Positions 10,787-19,276 of a stretch of DNA of 64,000 bases are shown here, piece after piece. The position numbers were made by a program, and so were the translations under genes. The notes below the pieces were generated by a model, which made no database searches, had not been told where the DNA came from, and was given only the letters and a program-made list of their open reading frames with translations. Origin of the DNA: Blastomussa wellsi (lineage: Eukaryota; Cnidaria; Anthozoa; Scleractinia; Plerogyridae); contig OX393567.1 of NCBI GenBank assembly GCA_947652115.1, forward strand, positions 16,849,143-16,913,142, given 5' to 3'. The first letter of the stretch is position 1. The number at the start of each line of letters is the position of its first letter.

Positions 10787-11403
10787 GTGAGGATATCTAC
10801 ATTGTTGCAAGCATTGCTGGTCTTGGAGGAAGTACTATAGCAAGTGATGACAGTGAAAAAAAAAAATGAAATAACAATGGTCAAGACATGAGGCTGAAAG
10901 TGTCGGTACCTATGCCCCCAATTCTGAATCATTTCACCCATAGCAGTCAAAGTAGTGATAATGATAGTAACAAAGATGCACTTGACTTAATATTGATCTG
11001 TTTGGACCCTGTTTGATCTTATCATCAAGAAACAAGACCTTTGGTTAACAATCTATTTCACATTTCCCATTACTACCGGTATGTACTTTGATGATGAATA
11101 CTCTGAGTTCTGGATGGCTCAGTGACATTAATGACTTAATAATACACAAGAAAAAATTACTAAATTCTGATTGGTTAAGAGTAGTGCAGTTCAAGTGTAA
11201 CATAGTGCAAAAAACTGTAACACCAGTGCAAATTACAAATCATGCAGCAAGTATGTGGCTTGCCTTGGTTATCCTTGATATTGAAGATCCATATTTCCAT
11301 ATTATGGTCAACTGACAGCTGTCAAAACAAGGTATCCACTGACCAGTATTACATGACCATATCGCGGGCACAGGTGTACAGCCCACCGAGGTCACATATT
11401 TTT
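9851..11403. repeat. tandem duplication, copy 1 (unoccupied)
   Basis: This 1,553-bp unit begins GTGAAAACTTGGGAATAAAT and is repeated from 11404 with very few differences (for example GGTTGCG against GGTTGTG). It includes part of the Penelope-like fragment, a small hairpin, FTCDNL1 exon 2 and 3' flank. Around 11090 it carries GTACTTTGATGATGAAT uninterrupted: the empty version of the gypsy insertion site in copy 2. Confidence 0.9.
10479..10560. repeat. small hairpin element next to FTCDNL1 exon 2
   Basis: TTGACTCTCTATAAGCTGGACACC at the left is mirrored by GGTGTCCATCTTAGAGAGAGTTGA at the right, making a hairpin of about 80 bp. It ends less than 20 bp upstream of the FTCDNL1 exon 2 acceptor, so it supplies part of the sequence just before the splice site. 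The duplicate at 12032-12113 is part of the tandem copy. Confidence 0.65.
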
Positions 11404-12026
11404 GTGAAAACTTGGGAATAAATTAGTTGAATGAAAAGCGTTCGTTGATACCGTGAGGATTAAGAGTGCCGATTTGAAAAATAAATTTTTGTTCTAGAGT
11501 TTTACGGCTTTCCGTGTTTCCTTGGTGAAGGGAAAGGCCGCAGACTGCCATATGTTGCTTAGAATGATTTGGGAGATTGAAGTGTCTCGCGACCGGTTTC
11601 GATGCATTTTTGTCGTCTTTCTCTACGTCACGAAAGGTGTTCTCGGAATCGGTCGCCAAATCGTCTCCCTGTTTCGCCGATGTATAATTTTTTGCAAAGA
11701 GTGCAAGTTATACAGTAGATGGCATTGGCTGAGGTACAGGTGAAATGATCAGTGATTTTGATAGATCGCTTGGGTCCCGATATTTTGTCAACGTTGTGAA
11801 TGAAAGGGCATGTTTTGCATCGTGCGCAAGCGCATTTAAAAGTTCCGGGTTGATCACTAGTTTGGAATGCACTTCTGACTAAAAAGTTACCTATGTTCTT
11901 GTCGCGTTGAAATGAAATTAATGGAGGTTGTGAAAAGATTCTACCAGTGTCGGGATCATTTTGAAGTAATTTAAAGTTTTTGAGAATGATGGATTTAACT
12001 GCGTGGTTGTGAGGGTGAGGGGTCAT
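11404..12026 (-). mobile_element. duplicated Penelope-like GIY-YIG fragment
   Basis: This is a second copy of the endonuclease fragment with the same internal frameshift, created by the tandem duplication and not by an independent insertion. Because the duplication starts at 9851, this copy lacks the terminal region and its hammerhead-like motif. Confidence 0.75.
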
Positions 12027-12132
12027 GTTACATTGACTCTCTATAAGCTGGACACCTCCCTAAGACGGACAGCTGAGGCCGCTCCCGATGGTGTCCATCT
12101 TAGAGAGAGTTGACTGTATACTTAATTTGCAG

Positions 12133-12339
12133 GAGCTTTCAAGTGAGGGACATTTTCAGTACACAAGTCCAGAAGAGATAGAGATTAGGGTGGGAGAGGT
12201 GGCATCAAGTAAACACGTGAAACTTTATGGAACAAAGTTGGTGGGATTTACGCCAGATGAAGCTTACAGAAGAGCTGCTAATGCTTTGTGCGAGGGAAAT
12301 GCCGCTGCTTGGAAACATTCTAATGAATATAGAATGTGA
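12133..12339 (+). pseudogene. duplicated terminal exon of FTCDNL1
   Basis: This copy of FTCDNL1 exon 2 keeps its acceptor (TTTGCAG|GAG), its full reading frame and its TGA. No copy of exon 1 precedes it. It could serve only as an alternative last exon if the nearer one at 10580 were skipped, and the encoded protein would be the same. I treat it as an exon relic. Confidence 0.75.
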
Positions 12340-12643
12340 GTGAGGATATCTACATTGTTGCAAGCATTGCTGGTCTTGGAGGAAGTACTATAGCAAGTGA
12401 TGACAGTGAAAAAAAAAAATGAAATAACAATGGTCAAGACATGAGGCTGAAAGTGTCGGTACCTATGCCCCCAATTCTGAATCATTTCACCCATAGCAGT
12501 CAAAGTAGTGATAATGATAGTAACAAAGATGCACTTGACTTAATATTGATCTGTTTGGACCCTGTTTGATCTTATCATCAAGAAACAAGACCTTTGGTTA
12601 ACAATCTATTTCACATTTCCCATTACTACCGGTATGTACTTTG

Positions 12644-12854
12644 TGTAATATGTCCACAACTGTACAAGATGTCTTGAAGTATGGTTAATGAGTTTTATAA
12701 CTGTTAACTGTCAGTGAGCTAAACTAGCACGTCCAATATGGCGGACAGCAACACTGCAACAACAACTGAACGCCTCGAGGCATAACAAACTAAGTCACGT
12801 GATGTGACAACTGAACGCCTCATGGCACAACAAATTAAGTCACGTAATATGACA
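12644..12854 (-). repeat. 3' LTR of the gypsy element
   Basis: This LTR of 211 bp is identical to 17150-17360 except for one base. The U3 end (right side, minus strand) contains two imperfect 45-bp direct repeats, each with a CACGT core. Flanked on the left by CTTTG. Confidence 0.92.
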
Positions 12855-12868
12855 TCTCCCTCTCTAAC
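12855..12868 (-). other. polypurine tract
   Basis: On the minus strand, GTTAGAGAGGGAGA ends exactly at the 3' LTR. This is the expected position and composition of the primer for plus-strand DNA synthesis. Confidence 0.8.
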
Positions 12869-12886
12869 ACTGTTCTTAACAAATGT

Positions 12887-15800
12887 TCACATGCTAGGCT
12901 TAAGGTTCGGTTTTACAACCCTTCCTGATCGGGTTACATATCCATGTTCATGTCCTGCTGTAGTCATGGTGGTGGGTTCTGGGGGTCTCGTGACAGGCGC
13001 TGGCGAGCACCTTGTGACGGCTACATCATCGGTCGGTTCCACAGGTTGCCCTCTCTCTTGGTCACAAGGCATAGGGTGGTTCACTGGCAGCCCTTGTGTG
13101 CTCACGTGGTCGCGGAATGCAGTATCAGGTTTGAGTTGGGTTCTGGTGCGGCGGTACAGGGCCCCAGTTGTGCTTGATTCAACTGTGTAGGATCTAGGTG
13201 CACAAGTCTGGCCCTTGACTGTCCCTGGCTGCCATGTCTTAGTGCGCCGGTCATACAGGCGGATGTGTTGACCGTCGTGCAACGGTGGTAGTGGTGGTCC
13301 TGCGGACCGGTTGTAGTACTGTGCCTGTTGTTTTTGTCGCTGATAAAGGCTTTCTTTGACGTGATTTCTGTCAATACCGGTGAGAAGGGCTCTTTTTGCA
13401 GTTGGTAGGGTGGTTCGGAATTTTCTGTTGTTGAGTAGCTCTGCGGGTGACTTTAATTGGTGGTCGACTGGTGTTGTTCTGTAGGACAGTATTCCAAGGT
13501 ACGGGTCCTCTCCTTCCTCTTCACACTTACGTAGTGTATTCTTGACTGTCTGCACCATGCGCTCTGCAAATCCGTTCGACTGCGGGTATAGTGGGGAGCT
13601 TGTGATATGTTCTATACCATATGACTCCGTAAACTGGCGAAACTCTCGGGAGTCGTACTGTGGCCCATTGTCCGTTATGAGCTGGGAGGGGATCCCATGT
13701 TCCGAAAAGATGCTTTTCATGTGATTTACTATGGCAAGGGAACTGGTGCCAGTTAGTTTCCTAATGATAGGGAACTTGCTATAATGGTCAGATAGTAACA
13801 GATACTGTTGACCTCTGTGTTCAAACAAGTCAGAGCTGAGTCTTTCCCACGGTCTACATGGCGGCTCTGGTTGTAGTAATGGTTCATTTTGCGTTCTCTT
13901 CTGGTGTTTCTGGCAAGCCTCACACTGGCTGACAAGTTGGGTAATGTCACTTGTGATTCCTGGCCAATACACAGTAGAACGGGCTCGGAGAAGGCATTTT
14001 TCCACCCCGAGGTGGCCCTGGTGGATGGTTTTCAGGATGTCTGGTCTTAGCGTGGGTGGTACTACGATGCGGTCACATTTGAGTACAATCCCGTCTTCGA
14101 TTGTGAGATCTTCTCTGAAGTTCCAGAAGTCACTTAATGGCAGGGGACATTCACTTCTACTGTTTGGCCAGCCCTCGTAGATGGTATCTCTCAGTAGTGC
14201 CAGGGTGTTATCCTTTGCTGTTTCCTCTCTGATTTGCTGTAGCTTGATAGGTGATGCTGGGAGTGTCCTTGTAATGTGGTGAACATGGATTTGGCGTGAC
14301 TGATCAGCTTTTGTGCAGGGCTGTGGGGTGACCCTGGATAGAGCATCTGCGATGGGTACTTCTGATCCCTTGACATACTTCACAGTGACGTCATACTTCA
14401 GGGCTCTAATGAGGAGCCTCTGCAATCTGGGTGGGCAGTTAACAAGCTTCTTCTTAAAAATAGACTCAAGGGGTTTGTGGTCTGTGTGTAGGGTGCAATG
14501 TTTTCCATAGATGAAGTAGTTGAATTTCTCCAGCCCCCACACCACTCCCAGTGTCTCTCTTTCTATATTGCTGTAATTCTGTTCGGTCTCAGTAAGTGCC
14601 CTTGAAGCGTAGCAAATTGGCTGTCCGTGTTGTAGGAGGACGGCTCCCAGCCCCTTTTGGGATGCGTCGGTCTGGATGGTTGTATCCGCCTTTGGGTCGA
14701 AGTATCTCAGCACACCCATAGACGATATTTCCTGTTTGACTGCTTGGAACGCATAGTCATGCTCTGGGCCCCACACGAATGCAATTTCTTTCTTTGTCAA
14801 CTCACGAAGGGGTGCAGTGATTGTTGACAGCTGGCTTGAGTACCTCGCCAGGTAATTCACTAAGCCGAGGAAGCTTTGTAAATCTTTGGCGTTGTCAGGG
14901 GGTTTCATGGCAAGTATGGCTGACACTTTCTTGTTGTCTGGCTTGACACCTTCCGATGTCCAGGTGTGGCCAAAGAAACTCGCTTCATCACACTTTAACT
15001 GTAGCTTGTTAGCGTTAAACTTAATTCCTTTCTCTCTGGCCCTCTCCATCAGCCTCAGTAGATTTTCATCGTGTTCTTTCTCTGTGGATCCATAGACGAA
15101 GTTGTCGTCTGCAATTCCTGTGACGCCCGGCAGGCCTTCCAGGGCGGTGTCTAGCTCCTTCTGAAAGACGTCTTGTGACACGATCAGACCGAAGGGGAGT
15201 CTCATAAAGCGATATCTGCCGAAGGGGCTGTTGAATGTCGTCAGTAGCGAGCTTTGTTCGTCCAGTGGGACATGCCAATACCCTTTCTTCGCGTCGATGA
15301 TACTGAAGAACTTTGCATCATGTAACTGGGCTACTACTTCGTCCACGGTTTTCGTGTAGTAGTGTTCTCGTTTGACCCATTTGTTGAGGTCACGTGGGTC
15401 TAGGCAAACTCTCAGCTTAGTAACTATTCCATCATCATTTGTCGTCTTGCTCAACACGATACTGTTGACCCATTCTGTGGGTTCTTTCACGGGGACTATG
15501 ACACCAAGCTCCACCATTTGGTCAAGTTCATCCTTAAACATCTTATGTAGGTGAACTGGTACTGCTCGAGGTGCATGAACAACTGGTTCTGCTTTAGGGT
15601 CTAACACTATGTGGTATGGTTTCATGTTAAAAGTTCCGAGCCCTTCAAAGCAGTCTGGGAAATCACTGGTGAGGTTCTCTTTAGTGAGGGGGGTGTATAC
15701 CTGTTCCTCGTCACTCGACACAAGGCTACAGTTTACTTTGATTAGGCCAAGTTCTTCGCACGTCTTACACCCAAGTATTGCTGGGCCTGGAGCATTTGTC

Positions 15801-16990
15801 ACAGTGAAGGTTGCCTTCCTGATGTTGCCATTGTGGTGCACATAGAGTTGGCAACTGCCCAGAGTTTTAATCTGGTGGCCCCCATAGGCTGTAAGAAGTT
15901 GGGCTGGGCCAAGGCTTCGGGCTGCTGGATTGGGGAAGATCTGATTGTAGTCTACTTCTGATATTACATTGACCTCTGCGCCGGTGTCGACCTTGCAGAC
16001 TATGGTTGTAGTAGGTTTGTGAAATGGTTCTGCTGTGAGCTGGATTTTTGTCATGACCTTAGATCGGCCAATCTGTTCTGCAGTGGTTGTGCTTTTGGGC
16101 TGTTCTGTGCTAAGCGCTCCTAAGAAGAAACCATGTGTTGCATCATCAATGGGGAAGTGTACTGGGTCTTCGCTGCCTTGTTCACCTTGGTTGTGATGGC
16201 CCCCTTGTACTTCATGGACATTGGCTTTCCTAGTTTTGCACATTTTACCAAAGTGGCCCCGGTTGTGGCAATTAAAACACTCTACACCGCTGGCTGGGCA
16301 TCGCTGGCCTCGTGGATGCTGGTTGTTACCGCATCGTTGACATCGGGTTGAGTCCCTAGGCGGTCTTTTCGGAGGCATATCACTTTTAATGGGATTCTTT
16401 TGTCTTGCACCGAGACTATCAACTTGGGTTGGGGGTACAGGGGCATCCATGGCCCTAAGCTGTGCTTGGGTAGCTTCTTCAGTGCGCGCTATGTCCCGTG
16501 CTTTCTCGTATGTGAGGTCGTTGCCCTTCGTGATGCATTTCTTACGTACGGCTTCGTGGTCTGTGCCGAATACGAGGGTGTCTCGCATTATTTCGTCCTG
16601 CATCTCGTCTGGGTACCCGCAGTTTTGGATGAGAAGTCTTGCCTCTGTGAGGAAAGCGTCCAATGGTCGGCCATTTTGTTTGAGATTACGAAGATAGTAT
16701 CGGTTAAGTATCTTGTTTGCTTGGGGCTTGACGTGTTCTTCAAAGCGTTTCCAGTACTCGCTGATGTCTTTCTTTTGGTCTGTCGTTAGGTTCCAAGTGT
16801 TGAATAGGTCAAGGCCGTAATCTCCAGCCCATAGCAGAAGATAGCTACATTTTTGCTCGGGTGCTCGTGGCTTCAATGGACCTTCAAATAACAGCTCGCA
16901 TTTCTGTCGAAATCGCTTAAATCTGGTCATCAGGTCTGGCCCGGTCGTCCAATCCATTTTCGGAGGTTCAAATCCGACTAGGTCGCTCAT
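12887..16990 (-). CDS. gypsy Gag-Pol polyprotein, single ORF
   Basis: The 1,367-residue frame has no stop or frameshift. Gag (about 1-260) ends in a zinc knuckle CFNCHNRGHFGKMC (238-251). The protease has DTGAEVN (335-341). The reverse transcriptase (about 480-680) contains LRVCLDPRDLN, LPFGL and IADDN at 626-630, where the usual YxDD reads ADD. RNase H (about 770-885) has IQTDAS, the catalytic E near 811 and HTDHKPL. The integrase has an HHCC finger (H-x3-H ... CEACQKH), then SDLFEH and TDNGPQY for the DDE triad. The C-terminus shows a YVTRSGR motif common in gypsy integrases. Gag and Pol are fused in one frame with no slippage site needed. All catalytic motifs are present, so mobility is plausible but unproven. 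Confidence 0.95.
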   Translation of the reverse strand: MSDLVGFEPPKMDWTTGPDLMTRFKRFRQKCELLFEGPLKPRAPEQKCSYLLLWAGDYGLDLFNTWNLTTDQKKDISEYWKRFEEHVKPQANKILNRYYLRNLKQNGRPLDAFLTEARLLIQNCGYPDEMQDEIMRDTLVFGTDHEAVRKKCITKGNDLTYEKARDIARTEEATQAQLRAMDAPVPPTQVDSLGARQKNPIKSDMPPKRPPRDSTRCQRCGNNQHPRGQRCPASGVECFNCHNRGHFGKMCKTRKANVHEVQGGHHNQGEQGSEDPVHFPIDDATHGFFLGALSTEQPKSTTTAEQIGRSKVMTKIQLTAEPFHKPTTTIVCKVDTGAEVNVISEVDYNQIFPNPAARSLGPAQLLTAYGGHQIKTLGSCQLYVHHNGNIRKATFTVTNAPGPAILGCKTCEELGLIKVNCSLVSSDEEQVYTPLTKENLTSDFPDCFEGLGTFNMKPYHIVLDPKAEPVVHAPRAVPVHLHKMFKDELDQMVELGVIVPVKEPTEWVNSIVLSKTTNDDGIVTKLRVCLDPRDLNKWVKREHYYTKTVDEVVAQLHDAKFFSIIDAKKGYWHVPLDEQSSLLTTFNSPFGRYRFMRLPFGLIVSQDVFQKELDTALEGLPGVTGIADDNFVYGSTEKEHDENLLRLMERAREKGIKFNANKLQLKCDEASFFGHTWTSEGVKPDNKKVSAILAMKPPDNAKDLQSFLGLVNYLARYSSQLSTITAPLRELTKKEIAFVWGPEHDYAFQAVKQEISSMGVLRYFDPKADTTIQTDASQKGLGAVLLQHGQPICYASRALTETEQNYSNIERETLGVVWGLEKFNYFIYGKHCTLHTDHKPLESIFKKKLVNCPPRLQRLLIRALKYDVTVKYVKGSEVPIADALSRVTPQPCTKADQSRQIHVHHITRTLPASPIKLQQIREETAKDNTLALLRDTIYEGWPNSRSECPLPLSDFWNFREDLTIEDGIVLKCDRIVVPPTLRPDILKTIHQGHLGVEKCLLRARSTVYWPGITSDITQLVSQCEACQKHQKRTQNEPLLQPEPPCRPWERLSSDLFEHRGQQYLLLSDHYSKFPIIRKLTGTSSLAIVNHMKSIFSEHGIPSQLITDNGPQYDSREFRQFTESYGIEHITSSPLYPQSNGFAERMVQTVKNTLRKCEEEGEDPYLGILSYRTTPVDHQLKSPAELLNNRKFRTTLPTAKRALLTGIDRNHVKESLYQRQKQQAQYYNRSAGPPLPPLHDGQHIRLYDRRTKTWQPGTVKGQTCAPRSYTVESSTTGALYRRTRTQLKPDTAFRDHVSTQGLPVNHPMPCDQERGQPVEPTDDVAVTRCSPAPVTRPPEPTTMTTAGHEHGYVTRSGRVVKPNLKPSM

Positions 16991-17132
16991 CTTGGTGGGT
17001 TTGGCGGGAAAAAAAAAACTTTCAAGGATAGGCGTGGGACTGTGCCTGCTGGCTTTCGATCGAGTGGATAAGATTCAATTTGAAGTAGACAGCTTCGAGA
17101 TTGACTCTCTTTCGAGGCAATTATGCGTAGAT

Positions 17133-17149
17133 CCGGCTTCTGACAACCA
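17133..17149 (-). other. primer binding site
   Basis: On the minus strand TGGTTGTCAGAAGCCGG follows the 5' LTR directly. It starts with TGG, complementary to the CCA end of a tRNA. I cannot say which tRNA. Confidence 0.65.
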
Positions 17150-17360
17150 TGTAATATGTCCACAACTGTACAAGATGTCTTGAAGTATGGTTAATGAGTT
17201 TTATAACTGTTAACTGTCAGTGAGCTAAACTAGCACGTCCAATATGGCGGACAGCAACACTGCAACAACAACTGAACGCCTCGTGGCATAACAAACTAAG
17301 TCACGTGATGTGACAACTGAACGCCTCATGGCACAACAAATTAAGTCACGTAATATGACA
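17150..17360 (-). repeat. 5' LTR of the gypsy element
   Basis: Matches 12644-12854 at all but one base. In minus orientation transcription would start here. The 45-bp direct repeats lie at 17270-17314 and 17315-17359, the first with a full CACGTG E-box. Confidence 0.92.
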
Positions 17361-17676
17361 CTTTGATGATGAATACTCTGAGTTCTGGATGGCTCAGTGA
17401 CATTAATGACTTAATAATACACAAGAAAAAATTACTAAATTCTGATTGGTTAAGAGTAGTGCAGTTCAAGTGTAACATAGTGCAAAAAAGTGTAACACCA
17501 GTGCAAATTACAAATCATGCAGCAAGTATGTGGCTTGCCCTTGTTATCCTTGATATTGAAGATCCATATTTCCATATTATGGTCAACTGACAGCTGTCAA
17601 AACAAGGTATCCACTGACCAGTATTACATGACCATATCGCGGGCACAGGTGTACAGCCCACCGAGGTCACATATTT
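17361..17676. repeat. tandem duplication, copy 2, right part
   Basis: Resumes the duplicated unit after the gypsy target duplication and corresponds to about 11088-11403 in copy 1. It ends at TCACATATTTTT, after which unrelated sequence (GAAGTTGACTGC) begins. Confidence 0.85.
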
Positions 17677-19276
17677 TTTTGAAGTTGACTGCTGACCAAG
17701 TTATGGTTTTTCCATATGATCACAGGCTCAGGTGTTCTTAAATTATAAAAAAACACCAAAAAATACAAGGCCAGTTCTTAGGCTTGGCTAAAAAACTCTT
17801 GAATATCTTGTTGAGTGTTATCGACTGATCCTCATTAACCAATCAGTGAAAAAAGGTTCGAATACTCGTCAAATGCTCACTTCCTGTGTGCAATAAGATC
17901 TTCATTTCCTCTCGATATTAATAAGCAATCACATGGTTTTCTCGTTCAATTTGGGATTAATTTGCACTTGTGAGTTTTTCAAAAAGCTCGAATTACACTC
18001 ACCCTACAGGATCATGCAATTTTGGCTCTTTGAAAAGCTCACTTGTGCAAATTAAACCAAAATTGAACTTGAAACCATATGATTACCTATACGAATCAAA
18101 ATCTAAAATAAAATCTAATAAATGATTTTTTTTGGAACATAAAGAAATATTTTTTTCTATGAGGAATTTGTTTGCTTCATCATACAACATGTATTGTGTG
18201 GATCCAGAGGGTATTCATACACGCCATACAGAAGGTCATTGGAAATTCCAAGGGGGTGTGGTCCCAAAAGCCAAAATGCTTAAAGGAAAGTATGAATCTA
18301 AACTGGGATTTTCATGTGGGTGGAATGTTCAAACCAAAATACCCTCACGGGCCAGGGGGGCAGCCCACCCCTCCCACATTTTGGGCAACTCAGAGTTTTT
18401 GGGCAGCAAGAGACATTTTGCGCAAGGCAACCAACTTGGCAATTTTTTTGGGGGGAAATGGTTCACCCCCAGCCCCCCCTCCCACCATGGCAAAAAATGC
18501 CTGTACGCTTATGTACACAGTCTTCCCATACCCACCCATGTAAATGTGCCTACTAGTCAGGATGCCACCCAGGGTAGTCTGAAGTGTCAGACATCTTCTC
18601 TCCCTAATCCCCTGAGGCGCAGGCGAGAAGGACGTCTGAAATCTGGTGGTTAAAAATTACGTTCAGTGACATCACTCACTTGTTACTGGACAACATTATG
18701 ACTGCCAGATTTCAGACGTCCTTCTCGCCCACATCTCAGGGGATTAGGGCAACAAGACGTCAAAGTGTAACATAGCATCAATTGACATCTTCACCCGTAA
18801 CATCCAATAAACTCAGCCAGCTGTCACCCAGAGATAAAGTGATTCAAATTATAGAGAGTCTATAGAGTCAGATGATCCACTCTATGTTAGTAATAAAGTA
18901 ATAACATACTAAATTATCACAGTTAAATACTGTGGGCATAACTATAATTGTCTCTCCTTTTATAACCTGTCTAGCTAGCTCAAGGTAGAATATCGAAGAG
19001 CAGTCCCTTGATGGCAAGTGAAAAATAGAGAGAAGCGAGATGCGCGAAAATGGACCCTTTTTCGCATGTCTTGCTTCAATCAATTTTCAACTCGCGATCG
19101 CGTTCTTTTCTCGCTTCACGCTTGGACCTTCACCCAACCCCCGGATCCAAGGTCGCTTTGTTTACCGAAGTTGTTGCACCCCTGCGACGCCCCTCCTGAC
19201 TACGAGGCTCCAGTCTCTCTCCAACAGTCGACACGTGTGTTCGCAGTGGACAGAACTCGAGGGCCAGAAAAATACA
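17677..19276. other. intergenic repeats before the LRR gene
   Basis: No gene is seen. A diverged hairpin lies at about 17930-18085 (GTTCAATTTGG against CCAAAATTGAAC) and a G/C-rich dispersed repeat at 18355-18480 (relatives at 6340 and 25130). The open frames around 18132-18653 cover this repeat and are not genes. Confidence 0.5.
18587..18761. repeat. inverted-repeat element (MITE-like)
   Basis: The left arm reads CCTAATCCCCTGAGGCGCAG then GCGAGAAGGACGTCTGAAAT. The right arm is its complement (CAGACGTCCTTCTCGCCCAC, ATCTCAGGGGATTAGGGC). Arms are about 60 bp with a central loop. Confidence 0.7.

Larger units (their letters stand above)
11404..12643. repeat. tandem duplication, copy 2, left part
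   Basis: This continues the unit described for 9851-11403. The copy is cut at GTACTTTG (12643) by the gypsy element and resumes at 17361 with CTTTGATGATG, ending near 17676 where TCACATATTTTT runs into unrelated sequence. Confidence 0.9.
12644..17360 (-). mobile_element. intact young Ty3/gypsy LTR retrotransposon
   Basis: The element is complete: two 211-bp LTRs (TGT...ACA ends), one uninterrupted Gag-Pol frame, a primer binding site and a polypurine tract. It is flanked by a 5-bp target duplication CTTTG (12639-12643 and 17361-17365). The LTRs differ at one position that I can find (CTCGAGGC against CTCGTGGC), so insertion was recent. The empty target is preserved at about 11090 in the neighbouring tandem copy. 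It lies antisense to FTCDNL1, downstream of that gene's stop codon. Confidence 0.95.

Noticed and set aside
12804..13190. 128-codon plus-strand frame, and others on the plus strand through 16789
   Set aside because: These are antisense to the gypsy Gag-Pol frame.
18132..18653. 173-codon plus-strand frame
   Set aside because: It covers a dispersed G/C-rich repeat and one arm of an inverted-repeat element, with no conserved protein features.
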